From JANQTF01 sp036835375 (GTDB lineage Bacteria; Bacteroidota; Bacteroidia; J057), in the NCBI GenBank assembly GCA_036835375.1, contig DAITMB010000037.1:1-40461 (forward strand): 40,461 nucleotides of DNA, read 5' to 3'. The position numbers and the translations under genes are program-made. Numbering within the stretch: position 1 is the stretch's first letter; every line of letters begins with the position of its first letter. The notes beneath the pieces are model-generated. The model was not told where the DNA came from and did no database searches. It worked only from the letters and a program-made list of their open reading frames with translations. Below, one piece after another: positions 7,266 through 16,213 of the stretch.

Positions 7266-7668
7266 AATAATAATTGTGAGAACCCTTGTGGATCTCTCAG
7301 CCAGCTCCCTAATCGCCAGACAGGGATGTGACGAAGACCTAATCGATTGGGTTGCAAAATAGACATGTTCACCTGAAGTCCCAGTTTCCCAAGATTCAAT
7401 TAAGAGTGGATTTCAAGATAGCGACCCCGCTCGGCTCGGTCAAAGATGCCGCATGGTGGGTCGGGGAATGATGAAAAGAATCCACGGTGGAGGTGCCACA
7501 GTGGCCGCCAGTCTTTTGATTTGCTTGTTAAGCAAACCGCTACGAAAGGGGAANNNNNNNNNNNNNNNNNNNNNNNNNNNNNNNNNNNNNNNNNNNNNNN
7601 NNNNNNNNNNNNNNNNNNNNNNNNNNNNNNNNNNNNNNNNNNNNNNNNNNNNNGAAAGGGGAATTGGC
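7266..7668. other. intergenic region containing an assembly gap
   Basis: No convincing gene. It includes a 100-N gap at 7554-7653. The 10-base word gaaaggggaa stands directly on both sides of the gap, suggesting overlapping contig ends that were not merged. The word gcgaccccgct near 7420 is shared with the inverted-repeat element at 15989-16144 and may be a second, decayed copy. Confidence 0.5.
7554..7653. other. assembly gap (100 N)
   Basis: Exactly 100 N, with identical gaaaggggaa words at both edges. The real gap may be zero or even negative. Confidence 0.98.
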
Positions 7669-8352
7669 TCAAGTAATCTGAACTGCGGGCACAACGATCG
7701 GATATTCTTTGCCCAGACCAGAAATGTCTTGACGGAAGAGGTTGCCCTGCAAGTCACCGTAATACATCGTGAACTGGAAGGTGCGGCTGATCACGTTGTC
7801 GGCTTCGAGGTGAAATTTGATTTCACTACCTGTGCCATATTCTGGAAGCAAGGTTTTGATCCGCTGCGAATCCTGAATGTGGGTAATGGTCACTTCGTTG
7901 TGGGGACCGTTGGAGACGCGCTTATAGATGCAGCTGGGGCCTTCATTTTTGAGAACCAGGACCAACCGACTGGCTGATTCGAGCCGTAGCTGGTCAGCCA
8001 CAAAGCAGCGAAGCGTGGTTTCCTCTGACTTGGGACGAGGCTTAGGCGGCGAAAAGTCGGGCATCGCAGCAAGAGGAGAAGCTAGTTTCTCAGGTTTTGA
8101 GAGGTTATCAAAGATGGTACTCCCTTTTTTGGGAGCCACTTGCTCAGGTGTCGCTGCCTTGGCGGGCGTTTTGGTTGGCTGAGAGTCCGGGGTAGCGGGA
8201 GAAGCGGATTTGGACGAAGGTGCCACCGGCAATTTCTTGGTAGAGGAATGGGCAATCATTTTGATCGCCTGATAGCTTCCGATCACCAGCGCAACCACGC
8301 CGAGCACAATCACGAGGAGATCCAACCAAGTTTCTGAAGAAGAAAAATCCAT
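7669..8352 (-). CDS. membrane-anchored protein with Pro/Ala linker, function unknown
   Basis: 227 residues in three parts. The first is an N-terminal transmembrane helix (about residues 10-30, LDLLVIVLGVVALVIGSY). The second is a low-complexity Ser/Thr/Pro/Ala/Lys linker to about residue 100. The third is a C-terminal beta-rich domain (residues 110-227) with strands LRCFVADQLRLESASRLVLVLKNEGPSCIYK and FQFTMYYGDLQGNLFRQDI. With no Cys lipobox, it is an inner-membrane-anchored protein. I do not recognise the domain. It lies downstream of murI on the same strand, 131 bases away, so co-transcription is uncertain. Confidence 0.7.
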   Translation of the reverse strand: MDFSSSETWLDLLVIVLGVVALVIGSYQAIKMIAHSSTKKLPVAPSSKSASPATPDSQPTKTPAKAATPEQVAPKKGSTIFDNLSKPEKLASPLAAMPDFSPPKPRPKSEETTLRCFVADQLRLESASRLVLVLKNEGPSCIYKRVSNGPHNEVTITHIQDSQRIKTLLPEYGTGSEIKFHLEADNVISRTFQFTMYYGDLQGNLFRQDISGLGKEYPIVVPAVQIT

Positions 8353-8483
8353 AATAAGGCGAATTGGTTCTTCGCAAAATGCAAAAAGAAGGCCAATATT
8401 GACTACTCATTCAACGCTTTTTACGCGAGCATTTGGCAGGAAATGGGGTTCCAAGTGCCTCCCATGTAGTCAAATGACAAGTT

Positions 8484-9308
8484 TCAGGGAGAGGTCTTCC
8501 CCCTTCTCATTGAGAAGGAAGTCTGCACCACGGGACCTTCTCCCAGCAATGGCCCATGGCCCATGTCTCCGAGAAATCGGCTCAACTGATGTGGATCGCC
8601 AGAGGTGTACCAAGACAAATGATGGCCGTAGTATCCGCCCGGATTGGTAGTGAAGCCCTGCCACAAGCGGGAAGCTTGGCGCGCCACTGCCGGGGCAGGA
8701 TCCACAACGATGGCCCGATCGCCCACAATCTGCTGCATCACTGGACTCAAAAACGGGTAATGCGTGCATCCTAGCACGATGTGGTCTGCGCCCGCTTCCA
8801 GCATCGGTTCGAGGTATCGGCGAAGGGTCGCCTCCACCACAGGACCTTGAAGGGTTCCTGCTTCTACCATTTCCACCAGCCCATGACCTACCTGAATCAA
8901 TAGCTTTTTGCCTTGGGCGTACTTTTCCTGCGCTTGCTGAAAGTGTCTTCCGCGAAAAGTGCCTTCCGTTGCGAGAATGCCCACGACCCCACTGCGGGAT
9001 GCGGTCAGGGCGGGCTTGATGGCGGGTTCCATCCCTACGAATGGCAGGTCAAACTCCCCACGCAGCGCGCGAATTGCTGCAGCCGTGGCCGTGTTGCAAG
9101 CCACCACAATCAAGCCGCAGCCTTGCCCTTTCAAAAATCGTGTGATTTCGCGCGAATACTGAATAATCTCTTCTTCCGATTTGCTTCCGTAAGGGCATCT
9201 CCCGCTGTCCGCAGCGTACACGACAGGAACCTCAGGCAGTAGCCGGACCAGTTCTCGCCATACACTGAGGCCACCCAGGCCAGAGTCAAACATGCCGATA
9301 GAGTTCAT
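8484..9308 (-). CDS. murI: glutamate racemase
   Basis: MurI makes D-glutamate from L-glutamate for peptidoglycan synthesis in the cytoplasm. The 274-residue length is standard. The N-terminal IGMFDSGLGGLSV and the two catalytic cysteines are present: Cys71 in VVACNTATAAAI and Cys181 in VLGCTHYPFL. The substrate-binding stretches YAADSGRCPYG and VDPAPAVARQ are also intact. The start ATG at 9308 gives the expected MNSIGMFDSG opening. The small unknown gene at 9365-9673 is 56 bases upstream on the same strand and may share its transcript. Confidence 0.95.
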   Translation of the reverse strand: MNSIGMFDSGLGGLSVWRELVRLLPEVPVVYAADSGRCPYGSKSEEEIIQYSREITRFLKGQGCGLIVVACNTATAAAIRALRGEFDLPFVGMEPAIKPALTASRSGVVGILATEGTFRGRHFQQAQEKYAQGKKLLIQVGHGLVEMVEAGTLQGPVVEATLRRYLEPMLEAGADHIVLGCTHYPFLSPVMQQIVGDRAIVVDPAPAVARQASRLWQGFTTNPGGYYGHHLSWYTSGDPHQLSRFLGDMGHGPLLGEGPVVQTSFSMRRGKTSP

Positions 9309-9364
9309 CGAAGGAGAGATTCCGAGGGAGAATGAAAGGGCGAATTGGGGTATGATCGAAAGGA

Positions 9365-9673
9365 TCAGTCGCGGGAAAAGGACATGGCGTTGCGGTCGTG
9401 GTTACCGGTGCGCTCCTGCCACTGCATGATGAGCTCGAAACTATGATTAGATTTTACAAAATCCATGTATCCGTATTCTCCTTTCACCCCAATCAGCTCG
9501 TTGAGCACGGCTTTCTCTTCTTCTGAAGGCGCTGGTGGCAGAAAGGCCTGTAAATCGTCAATTTCGTACAGCCCTACCAAGGTCTCCAAGTCGTCGATTT
9601 GGTAGAGTCTGGCAAATGACTGATACTGTGCGAGTCGATGTTTTTCGATTTCGAAAGGATGCTTTTCGTTCAT
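9365..9673 (-). CDS. small hypothetical protein upstream of murI
   Basis: 102 residues from the ATG at 9673. An upstream extension to 9790 is poor in conserved-looking sequence and overlaps the photolyase promoter region. The protein is acidic and probably helical, with the internal near-repeat LYQIDDLETL / LYEIDDLQAF at residues 22-42. I do not recognise a family. There is no signal peptide and no cysteine. It is divergent from the photolyase gene and lies in front of murI, possibly in the same transcript. Confidence 0.55.
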   Translation of the reverse strand: MNEKHPFEIEKHRLAQYQSFARLYQIDDLETLVGLYEIDDLQAFLPPAPSEEEKAVLNELIGVKGEYGYMDFVKSNHSFELIMQWQERTGNHDRNAMSFSRD

Positions 9674-9903
9674 ATTCAATCGGTTAGTGATCGATTTAGA
9701 GGGGAACTTTGGATGATTAACGAATAAGACGTTTGGCTGCGAAATGTTCGACGATGGCGTAGGTTTTTGGTGAATCCGAAGCGATGACATGGGTCCGCAT
9801 ATATTTTGCGAGGTTAGATACTCAGCGCGTCATCATCAGCGGCGCAAAAGTAGGTCGCTTCTCTACAGAAAACAATCCAAGGGCTGAGGTCGTTTTTGAC
9901 CGC

Positions 9904-11418
9904 ATGAGTCAGATCCTGCCCACTGTCCATCTCCTGTGGTTCAAGCGCGATTTGCGTCTCCGGGACCACGCGCCGTTGGCAGAGGTCATTCGGCAGGGCC
10001 ATCCCACGATTCTCTTGTATGTATTTGAGCCTTCGCTGGTTCAGGACCCCCACTACGACCTGCGGCATTGGCGCTTCGTGTGGGAATCGCTCCAAGACAT
10101 GAAGGCAGCGCTCGCGGCATTCGACATCCCGCTGCTCATCGCTTTTCGAGAAGTCATCCCACTGTTGGAAGATCTTCAGCAGCATTTCGTGTTGAAGGAA
10201 CTGCTGTCCTACGAAGAGACAGGGCTCATGTCCACCTTCCAGCGCGACATTTCGGTGAAAAAGTGGTGTCGGCAGCAAGGTCTCCGCTGGCGAGAATTTC
10301 AATCCAATGGTGTGCAACGGGGCCGACACGATCGCCGCGGCTGGACCGAGGCCCTGATGCGGCATCACGAGGCAGCAGAAGATCAAGTCGCTCTGGCTCA
10401 ATTTCCGCGCATAGCGCTCCCTGAGTCGATGGAATCACTACTGGACAATTCTGCCATTCCCGCCGCATGGCAGCGACCACATCCTCAGTTCCAACCGGGG
10501 GGCGAGCGTGCTGCGTGGAAATACCTGCATTCATTTCTGGAGCGGCGACACGTCACCTATCACCAACACATTTCCAAGCCCGAGGCGAGCCGCACCGCTT
10601 GCGGTCGCATTTCTCCCTATTTGGCTTGGGGCAATCTATCAGCCCGGCAGGTGTACAAGCAGATTCATGCCTATCTGATTCGGCCCGGCACGCATTCGTT
10701 CGCCCTGAACAGCTTTCAGTCGAGGCTGTTTTGGCATTGCCATTTTATCCAGAAATTCGAACAAGAGCCGCTGCTCCAATTTCGCAACCAAAATCCTGCT
10801 TACGATCACTTGCGCACCCAGTGGGAGGAGTCGCACTACCAGGCTTGGGAACGGGGCGAAACGGGATTTCCCTTGATTGATGCCTGCATTCGATGCGTGA
10901 AAGCCACAGGCTATCTTCACTTTCGCTCACGCGCCATGTTGATTTCCTTTCTCACGCATCACCTGTGGTTGGATTGGCGAAGGGGTGCGGTGTTTTTGGG
11001 AAGGCAATTTCTGGACTTTGAACCCGGGATTCACTACCCGCAAGTACACATGCAGGCGGGTACCACAGGCATTCACACCGTGAGGGTGTACAATCCGGTG
11101 AAGCAATCGGAGGAGCACGACCCAGAAGGGATTTTCATTAAAAAATGGCTCCCTGAGCTGAATAATTTGCCTGCTGCTTCGCTCCATAGTCCGTGGAAAA
11201 TGACGCAGATGGAGCAGGGATTTTACGGGTTCAAATTGGGGCGCGATTACCCATTTCCCATCATTGACCACGAAACGACGTACCGCCGGGCACAGAAGAT
11301 CTTGTGGGACATGCGCAAGGATCCCCAAGCGCAAATCGAAGCTCTCCGCATTTTGGAAGCGCATACGCAGCCCGATCGCGACCAGTGGGCCAAGCGGATC
11401 GGGAAGTCCAAGCCTTGA
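9904..11418 (+). CDS. photolyase/cryptochrome family protein with variant FAD-site motif
   Basis: A 504-residue flavoprotein of the DNA photolyase/cryptochrome family. The N-terminal alpha/beta antenna domain starts HLLWFKRDLRLRDHAPL (residues 8-25). The C-terminal FAD domain contains GRISPYLAWGNLS, then GFPLIDACIRCVKATGYLHFR and VYNPVKQSEEHDPEG...KWLPEL. The start at 9904 is chosen because the family begins a few residues before the W.KRDLR motif. In class I CPD photolyases the segment before the phenylalanine- or valine-N-P motif reads NNGGWQW.A.TG; here it is IHYPQVHMQAGTTG, with no tryptophans at those places. The protein may therefore belong to a separate subfamily, perhaps with altered electron transfer. 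It repairs UV lesions or senses blue light; which one is open. Confidence 0.88.
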   Translation: MSQILPTVHLLWFKRDLRLRDHAPLAEVIRQGHPTILLYVFEPSLVQDPHYDLRHWRFVWESLQDMKAALAAFDIPLLIAFREVIPLLEDLQQHFVLKELLSYEETGLMSTFQRDISVKKWCRQQGLRWREFQSNGVQRGRHDRRGWTEALMRHHEAAEDQVALAQFPRIALPESMESLLDNSAIPAAWQRPHPQFQPGGERAAWKYLHSFLERRHVTYHQHISKPEASRTACGRISPYLAWGNLSARQVYKQIHAYLIRPGTHSFALNSFQSRLFWHCHFIQKFEQEPLLQFRNQNPAYDHLRTQWEESHYQAWERGETGFPLIDACIRCVKATGYLHFRSRAMLISFLTHHLWLDWRRGAVFLGRQFLDFEPGIHYPQVHMQAGTTGIHTVRVYNPVKQSEEHDPEGIFIKKWLPELNNLPAASLHSPWKMTQMEQGFYGFKLGRDYPFPIIDHETTYRRAQKILWDMRKDPQAQIEALRILEAHTQPDRDQWAKRIGKSKP

Positions 11419-11553
11419 CTTTTTGCACTGTAGTTGTCCTGCCAAGTTGGGGCTGGCTGCGCGCGCTTTCGGCTGAAACTCTTGCGAAACCATTTTTCAT
11501 TTCCTCCTTCCTCCGTACTTTCGTCCTTCACCCGAAAGAACAGACCCTCCATC

Positions 11554-14337
11554 ATGGCCAAAGACAAGATCTTCCTTCTCGACGCAATGGCGCTGCTATA
11601 CCGCGCCCATTTTGCCTTCATTCGGGCCCCCCGGGTCACCTCTACGGGCATGAACACCTCGGCCGTTTTTGGATTTACCAATACGCTGCTGGAGATCATC
11701 AACAAGGAAGATCCGACGCATTTGGCGGTGATTTTCGATACAAGTGCTCCGACATTTCGCCACATCCAATTCGAAGCATACAAGGCGCAGCGTCAAGAGA
11801 TGCCCGAAGACCTTCGCGCAGCGCAGCCTTATGTGAAGCGGCTGCTCAAGATCCTGGACATTCCTGCTTTGGAACTCGACGGTTTTGAAGCCGATGACCT
11901 GATCGGAACGATTTCGCAACAGGTGGATCCTGCGCTGTACGATGTCTATATGGTCACGCCTGACAAAGACTATGCACAGTTGGTCAAAGACAATGTGTTT
12001 TTGTACAAGCCCAACAGTAAGGGCGGCGGCTTTTCGGTACTGGGCGCGGCGGAGATCAAAGAAAACTTCGGGGTGCGGCCCGATCAAATCCGGGATTTTT
12101 TGGGGTTGAAGGGGGATGCCGTGGACAATATCCCGGGGATACCCAAAATTGGCGACAAGACGGCCGTAGCGCTCCTCGCGCAGTTTGGTAGTCTGGAGGA
12201 GATCATCGCTCACGCGGAAGAGATTCCCGGCAAATCTGTCAAAGCCAATATCATCGAATACGCACAGCAGGGCCTTCTCTCGAAGGAACTGGCGACGATC
12301 ATGTGTGACGTACCTTTCGAATGGAGCCTCGAAGACCTCAAAATGGGGTGCGCTGATTTGGAGGCGCTCATGCCGCTGATGCACGAGTTGGAGTTTCGCA
12401 CGGTCGTGCAGCGCCTTCTCAATTCGAAGCTCAATCCCGTGCAACCTGCCAAGCAAATGGACCTTTTTGGAAATGTCACCGCGCAAGAAGAAGTCGTTCT
12501 GGACTTTGGCTCCGGCGACATGGCGACGATCGAGACGCGAGCACATTCCTACCACTTGCTCGAAAGCGCAGCGCAGCGAAGTCAACTTCTTGCCGATGCG
12601 CGAGAGCTAGGGATCCTCTGTGTGGACACCGAGACCACAAACCTGGATCCGATGCTGGCCGAGCTAGTGGGCTTGTCCTTTTCGGTGAAAACGGGGGAAG
12701 CCTATTTCCTGTATTTCTCGCCGGAGATGAGCAAGGAGGAAATCAGGGCCAGTCTGGCTGAGTTTGCGCCGATCTTGGCAGATCTCCATGTGACAAAAGT
12801 AGGACAAAACTTAAAATACGATATTCTGGTCCTCAAAAATTATGGGATCGAACTGGACGGCCCGATGTTCGACACCATGCTGGCCCACTACGTCGTGGAT
12901 CCTGGCGGCAAACATGGGATGGACGCCATGTCCGAAGAGCTGCTTCGCTATCAGCCTGTGTCGATCGAAACCTTGATCGGTAAGAAGGGCAAAAGCCAAA
13001 AAACGATGCGGGAGGTGGAGGTAGAGCCGCTCGTAGCTTATGCTGCAGAGGATGCAGACATTACCCTATGGCTCCACGAAAAGCTCGCGCCGAAGGTGAA
13101 GGACAACAAGATATTTGAGGAAATAGAGCAACCACTCATGCCCGTGCTTGCAGCCATGGAGTACGAAGGGGTGCGGATCGATGCACAAGCGCTCGCAGAG
13201 TATTCCGAAGAACTGGGGGAACGAATCGTGATTTTGGAGAAGGAAGTGTATGAGTTGGCCGGAGAGGAATTCAACCTCAACAGTCCCAAGCAGCTCGGTG
13301 AAATTCTATTTGAAAAATTGGGTATCGGCAAGGGGACGAAGCAGAAACGGACTAAAACGGGCCAATATGTCACAGATGAGCAGACGCTGGCCGACCTGGC
13401 CCTGCAGCACCCGCTGCCAGATCGCATCATGGCTTATCGCGGCATCAAAAAGCTCAAATCCACCTATGTGGATGCCCTGCCCCAATTAATTCACCCCGTG
13501 ACGGGCCGCGTGCACACGACATATAGCCAGTCGGTGGCAGTGACGGGCCGCCTCAGCTCCGTGAATCCCAACCTCCAGAATATTCCTATTCGCAGCGCCG
13601 ACGGTCGCGAAGTGCGCAAGGGATTTATTCCCCGAGACGCGGACCATGTGTTGCTCTCGGCAGATTATTCGCAAGTGGAGCTACGCATCATGGCGGCCAT
13701 GAGTGGCGACGAAGCCATGATCGAGGCATTTCAGCAAAAGCAGGACATTCACCGCTCCTCGGCAGCCCGTGTCTTTGGGGTGAGCATGGAGGAGGTCACG
13801 CCCGAACAGCGATCCGCTGCCAAAACGGTTAATTTTGGGATCATTTATGGCATCTCGGCCTTTGGGTTGAGCCAGCGGATGGGCATTTCCCGCACGGATG
13901 CCAAGGATATCATCGACACTTATTTTCGCACCTACAGCCGCCTGAAGGCCTACATGGACGAGTGCATTGAGCGGGCCAAGTCCGATGGATTTGTCGAAAC
14001 CTATTTCGGGCGGCGACGCTACCTGCCCGACATCACCTCCGCCAATGCCACGGTCCGATCCTTCGCCGAGCGCAACGCGATCAACTCCCCCATCCAAGGT
14101 ACCGCAGCGGACATTATCAAGATCGCCATGATCAAGATCCACGCGGCCATGAAGGCACAGCAACTTCGGTCAAAAATGATCCTGCAAGTACATGACGAAT
14201 TGGTGTTCGATGTCCACCGAGACGAAGTCGATGTGCTCAAATCTCTGGTCCACGATCACATGGTCCACGCCGTGGACCTCGTGGTGCCCATGGAAGTCGA
14301 AATGGGAACTGGGGACAACTGGCTGCAGGCGCACTGA
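11554..14337 (+). CDS. polA: DNA polymerase I
   Basis: A 927-residue three-domain enzyme for Okazaki fragment maturation and repair synthesis. The N-terminal 5'-nuclease starts KIFLLDAMALLYRAHFAF and contains FEADDLIGTI and TPDKDYAQLV. The 3'-5' exonuclease domain keeps the DxE residues in CVDTETTNLDP (about residue 355), so proofreading is expected to be active. The polymerase domain has motif A LLSADYSQVELRIMA (about 700), motif B RSAAKTVNFGIIYGIS (about 752) and motif C ILQVHDELVFDV (about 875). The ATG at 11554 fits MAKDKIFLLD; an upstream in-frame start at 11434 adds unlikely residues. A TACTTTCG box at 11516-11523 may be the -7 element, but I see no well-spaced -33 box. Confidence 0.97.
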   Translation: MAKDKIFLLDAMALLYRAHFAFIRAPRVTSTGMNTSAVFGFTNTLLEIINKEDPTHLAVIFDTSAPTFRHIQFEAYKAQRQEMPEDLRAAQPYVKRLLKILDIPALELDGFEADDLIGTISQQVDPALYDVYMVTPDKDYAQLVKDNVFLYKPNSKGGGFSVLGAAEIKENFGVRPDQIRDFLGLKGDAVDNIPGIPKIGDKTAVALLAQFGSLEEIIAHAEEIPGKSVKANIIEYAQQGLLSKELATIMCDVPFEWSLEDLKMGCADLEALMPLMHELEFRTVVQRLLNSKLNPVQPAKQMDLFGNVTAQEEVVLDFGSGDMATIETRAHSYHLLESAAQRSQLLADARELGILCVDTETTNLDPMLAELVGLSFSVKTGEAYFLYFSPEMSKEEIRASLAEFAPILADLHVTKVGQNLKYDILVLKNYGIELDGPMFDTMLAHYVVDPGGKHGMDAMSEELLRYQPVSIETLIGKKGKSQKTMREVEVEPLVAYAAEDADITLWLHEKLAPKVKDNKIFEEIEQPLMPVLAAMEYEGVRIDAQALAEYSEELGERIVILEKEVYELAGEEFNLNSPKQLGEILFEKLGIGKGTKQKRTKTGQYVTDEQTLADLALQHPLPDRIMAYRGIKKLKSTYVDALPQLIHPVTGRVHTTYSQSVAVTGRLSSVNPNLQNIPIRSADGREVRKGFIPRDADHVLLSADYSQVELRIMAAMSGDEAMIEAFQQKQDIHRSSAARVFGVSMEEVTPEQRSAAKTVNFGIIYGISAFGLSQRMGISRTDAKDIIDTYFRTYSRLKAYMDECIERAKSDGFVETYFGRRRYLPDITSANATVRSFAERNAINSPIQGTAADIIKIAMIKIHAAMKAQQLRSKMILQVHDELVFDVHRDEVDVLKSLVHDHMVHAVDLVVPMEVEMGTGDNWLQAH

Positions 14338-14734
14338 GGTACAAAGGAAGCGCCTCTTATCTTTATCAGGGATGCTTTCCCTGGGCATGGAATTCCCGCT
14401 CCAAACGAAGTTTGTTTTTGTAGGATTTGAGGCCAGCAACTTGTTTGTCCCCTCGCACATGTTGAGGATTAATCTATATCGGGGCACTCAGCATTTTACC
14501 CCCCCTTCAGAATTTACTTTTATGATCATGACTTGAGGCTGTCACAGATCCAATTTTGCGTGAGGAGCCTGATCATCTAGTGCGAAGCCATTTTATCCTT
14601 CACAGCACCTATCGATCTTTGGTCGTATGTGCGACGCGTCGCGCATCGATTCCCTTCATGGCAAACGGGAGATTTCAGCCTATTTCGGAACCTCATTTCT
14701 GAAGATATCGTTCTGATAGAAAAAAATTTTTCTG
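14338..14734. other. intergenic region after polA
   Basis: 397 bases with no convincing gene. It includes a perfect 12-bp palindrome, gcgacgcgtcgc, at 14631-14642, about 90 bases before the next start codon. No U-tailed terminator hairpin was found directly after polA. Confidence 0.45.
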
Positions 14735-15946
14735 ATGAAAAGAACCCTCCTCTTCAGTTTGGCCCTGGCAATCGCGCCCTTTTCCTCGATTTTTAGTCAG
14801 TCCGACACCGATCCAATCAAAGCACTTTCTTTGGTGATCGAAAAAATCGATTCCTACCCAAGCATGGAATACACTGCTTATCAAGCCTTTGAAGAAGCTG
14901 GCATGACCTTGCCGGATACTTTTTTGGCCAGGATGTTTCGCTCAGATTCCTCCGATGGAATACCTTTTCAGTACGCTTTGGAAAATGCATCAGGACACAA
15001 GCAGTCCTTCGACGGTCACGGACAAAAGACCTATTTACCAGAGGAGCGGGTCATCATCGACGATCCCCAGCCTCACCCACTCATGCTATTGAGCAATCAG
15101 CATCTCATGAATTCGCCCTACTATCTTGGGCTGCTTCTCAGCACAATCCTTCAAGAACAACCCGCTCACGTCGAATTCCTCGGCGATACCCTGCTAGGGA
15201 GCACGAAGGCCGCAGCATATGCCGTTAGGATGGACTACCAGTTGCTTGTCAATGGCGAGATCTTGAGAGAAGGAGACAGACTCCCGAATGGCATCATTGC
15301 TGAGAAGATTTCCGTGAAGTATCGGCTGCTCATGGATCTTGAGTCACACCTTCCCTTGGGATTGATGCAAACTTATGAAGACAACTCGATTCAGTCCGTC
15401 ACGTTTGGCCCCATCCGCCGCCTTGAGAGCAGCTTTGAGGAGGTGGATCAAGCGCTGGCCGAAGGCACATCAGGCTATTTGACAATGAGTCCTCGCGAAT
15501 TCGGGCAGATCCAAATGGCCAATCAGCAACAAATAATGGGCACGCAGGCCAAAGATTTTTCGCTCAAAGAACTCAGCGGCGACACCTTGTCACTTTCTCA
15601 ATTGGCGGGTTCGCCCGTCTTGTTGGAATTTTGGTTTCCCAATTGTGGTTCTTGTTTGCGCGCCATTCCCCACGTGAACCAATTGCATCAAGACTTCGCA
15701 CCGAAGGGCCTTCACGTGCTTAGCGTAGAATTTGCCAATGGAACCGACGAATATTTGAGCATCTTCCGCGAAAAACATCAGATCGTATACCCAATCCTGA
15801 CCCAGGGTAAACAGCTATCCCTCGCCTACGGCATTCAGGGCGGACCATCCTTTGTCCTCCTCAACAAGGAACATCAAGTCGTGTACGTCAGCAAAGATGG
15901 GCTGGACAAAGAAGCGCTGCTAGAGGCGATTCAGTCTGTGTTGTGA
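14735..15946 (+). CDS. exported TlpA-like thioredoxin-domain protein
   Basis: A 403-residue periplasmic protein with a signal peptide (LALAIAPFSSIFSQ). Residues 25-250 form a beta-rich N-terminal domain of unknown fold, rich in strand-like segments such as VKYRLLMDLESHLPLGLMQTY. Residues 265-403 are a TlpA/ResA-like thioredoxin fold (AKDFSLKELSGDTLSL). It has a redox-active CGSC (Cys304, Cys307) in LLEFWFPNCGSCLRAIP and the cis-proline region GGPSFVLL. It should reduce or exchange disulfides outside the cytoplasm. The large N-terminal domain resembles the arrangement of Bacteroidota TlpA-family proteins. It is transcribed alone. Confidence 0.85.
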   Translation: MKRTLLFSLALAIAPFSSIFSQSDTDPIKALSLVIEKIDSYPSMEYTAYQAFEEAGMTLPDTFLARMFRSDSSDGIPFQYALENASGHKQSFDGHGQKTYLPEERVIIDDPQPHPLMLLSNQHLMNSPYYLGLLLSTILQEQPAHVEFLGDTLLGSTKAAAYAVRMDYQLLVNGEILREGDRLPNGIIAEKISVKYRLLMDLESHLPLGLMQTYEDNSIQSVTFGPIRRLESSFEEVDQALAEGTSGYLTMSPREFGQIQMANQQQIMGTQAKDFSLKELSGDTLSLSQLAGSPVLLEFWFPNCGSCLRAIPHVNQLHQDFAPKGLHVLSVEFANGTDEYLSIFREKHQIVYPILTQGKQLSLAYGIQGGPSFVLLNKEHQVVYVSKDGLDKEALLEAIQSVL

Positions 15947-15988
15947 AGAAAAACAGAAGGTTTTCTAACAATTTTGATGGAAAGAAGA

Positions 15989-16144
15989 ATAGGTGCGACC
16001 CCGCTGGGGTCGCTCTAGGGGGCCATACATGGCTACAAAGGTGCGATCGCTACGAGGTTGAATCGCATAGCACCCCAGCGGGATTCCTACCAACGTAGTG
16101 GTAAGCCAATGCCGATGAGCCGACCTTGGAAGGGTCGTACCTAT
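15989..16144. repeat. 156-bp inverted-repeat element (REPIN/MITE-like)
   Basis: The ends are ataggtgcgaccc (15989-16001) and gggtcgtacctat (16132-16144), reverse complements at 12 of 13 positions. Inside the left end is the perfect hairpin gcgacccc-gct-ggggtcgc (15995-16013). A further gcaccccagcgggattc near 16070 is a near complement of the left hairpin arm. The element lies between convergent genes. This architecture fits a REP-type palindromic unit or a small non-autonomous mobile element; no transposase is near. Confidence 0.6.
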
Positions 16145-16213
16145 ATCCCTTCTCACCATTTTTTTCAGAGAATTAATAAGAATTGACAGCGAAACATAAG
16201 CGTTGACGTCAGA

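Noticed and set aside
11596..12585. Minus-strand frame of 329 codons opposite polA
   Set aside because: Shadow of polA in a GC-rich region; the plus frame has all DNA polymerase I motifs.
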